Position numbers and translations under genes: made by a program
Part shown: positions 13,298 through 13,663 of the stretch, piece after piece
How positions within the stretch are numbered: position 1 is the stretch's first letter
How the letters are laid out: each line of letters starts with the position of its first letter
The notes under the pieces: generated by a model
The model's input: the letters and a program-made list of their open reading frames with translations, nothing else
Told to the model about the DNA's origin: nothing
Databases searched by the model: none
From: Actinomycetes bacterium
GTDB lineage: Bacteria; Actinomycetota; Actinomycetes; Actinomycetales; Microbacteriaceae
Reading direction: 5' to 3'
NCBI GenBank assembly: GCA_023386365.1
Contig: JAEWJX010000101.1
Span: forward strand, 1 to 13,663
DNA: 13,663 bases

Positions 13298-13663
13298 GTG
13301 ACCACCACCCGCCCCCTCGCCCGCGCGCTGACCGTCGTCGTCGCGGCGCTCACGCTCGCAGTGGGCTTCCTGCTGGTGACCCCGACGCAGCCCGCGTCGG
13401 CGAACCCCTGCAACTACTCCAAGCAGATCTACTGCGACGGAGGCGACGAACCGGTCTGGCAATGGGACGGCGTCGACGACTTCGAGTGCGTCGGCATCCC
13501 CGGCGTCACCTGGAACGCCGACGAGACCGCCAACTACGCAGGTGTGAAGGGCAAGGTCTACTACTTCCGCGGCGGCACCTACACCCTGGTGCACGACTCG
13601 GCGGCGGCGGCGCCCGCCCCGGCACCCGCTCCCGCGCCCGCCCCCGCGCCCGCACCGGCGCCT
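13298..13663 (+). CDS. Secreted protein with Ala-Pro repeat linker (5' part, cut by window end)
   Basis: The first 122 codons of an open frame starting at GTG 13298, with AAGGAG 8 nt upstream. A Sec signal peptide is clear: basic R5/R9, hydrophobic 11-27 and cleavage after ASA (33-35). The mature part (36-100) is a small domain rich in Tyr, Trp and Asp with three Cys (C38, C46, C64) and WQW (54-56). It may bind carbohydrate or the cell wall, though I cannot name the fold. From A105 it becomes an uninterrupted (Ala-Pro) linker that continues past the window edge, so a second domain or wall anchor should follow. It lies 33 nt after the symporter, possibly in one transcript. Confidence 0.85.
   Translation, partial: MTTTRPLARALTVVVAALTLAVGFLLVTPTQPASANPCNYSKQIYCDGGDEPVWQWDGVDDFECVGIPGVTWNADETANYAGVKGKVYYFRGGTYTLVHDSAAAAPAPAPAPAPAPAPAPAP
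13610..13663 (+). repeat. Ala-Pro dipeptide repeat tract, at least nine units
   Basis: Eighteen consecutive codons alternate Ala and Pro, using mixed synonymous codons (GCG, GCC, GCA, GCT; CCC, CCG, CCT). The tract reaches the window end, so its full length is unknown. Mixed codons suggest selection for the peptide rather than recent slippage alone. Such linkers span or stiffen against the cell wall in exported proteins. Confidence 0.9.

Noticed and set aside
11927..13594. 555-codon open frame on the minus strand opposite the symporter
   Set aside because: It mirrors the codons of the symporter in high-GC DNA, is His/Gly/Arg/Asp-rich without domains, and runs across the following gene as well.
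13610..13663. CRISPR-like or VNTR array in the repetitive right end
   Set aside because: The repeat is a coding Ala-Pro tract with mixed synonymous codons and no spacers.

Overview
This is about 13.7 kb of high-GC actinobacterial DNA, most like Microbacteriaceae (Microbacterium or a relative). That placement rests on the near-exclusive use of G/C-ending codons, the many GGATGC/GCATCC hexamers, the leaderless-type starts (TAnnnT about 7 nt before an ATG) and the protein families seen. It is a judgement from the sequence, not a database match. No phage, IS element, CRISPR array or classical defence gene is visible. Genes are tightly packed; the longest stretch without a gene is the 229-bp divergent region 1359-1587.

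Region 1 (45-5319) looks like a glycoside-uptake locus. A lipoprotein sugar-binding subunit of an ABC importer is on the minus strand. A LacI-family regulator and a cytoplasmic GH78 alpha-L-rhamnosidase lie divergently on the plus strand. The shared intergenic region holds a TTGACA promoter for the binding protein and several overlapping inverted repeats. The importer's permeases are not in the window and may lie beyond the left edge, which is an 18-C homopolymer. The likely logic is that rhamnosyl compounds are imported intact, cleaved in the cytoplasm and sensed by the LacI protein.

Region 2 (5349-7441) is a two-gene efflux cassette: a QacA-like 14-TM MFS transporter whose stop overlaps the start of a TetR-family regulator. 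Overlapping dyads cover an apparently leaderless promoter, suggesting autoregulation.

Region 3 (7509-10942) is the least understood part. A YcgR/DUF318-type permease overlaps a TIGR03943/YcgQ-type partner with a His/Asp-rich loop. That gene overlaps a third, encoding a single-pass membrane protein with an Ig-like segment and a probable beta-propeller. A 59-aa membrane protein follows from its own promoter. The first three genes form one operon and probably make an envelope complex; a metal-related role is inferred from His and Cys motifs only.

Region 4 (10947-13663) begins with tRNA-Lys(TTT) on the minus strand, followed by a 210-aa protein of unknown function. Next comes a DAACS-family symporter preceded by a 14-codon leader ORF that overlaps its start (ATGA) and by spaced palindromes. 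Last is the 5' part of a secreted protein whose mature domain runs into an (Ala-Pro)n linker cut by the window end.
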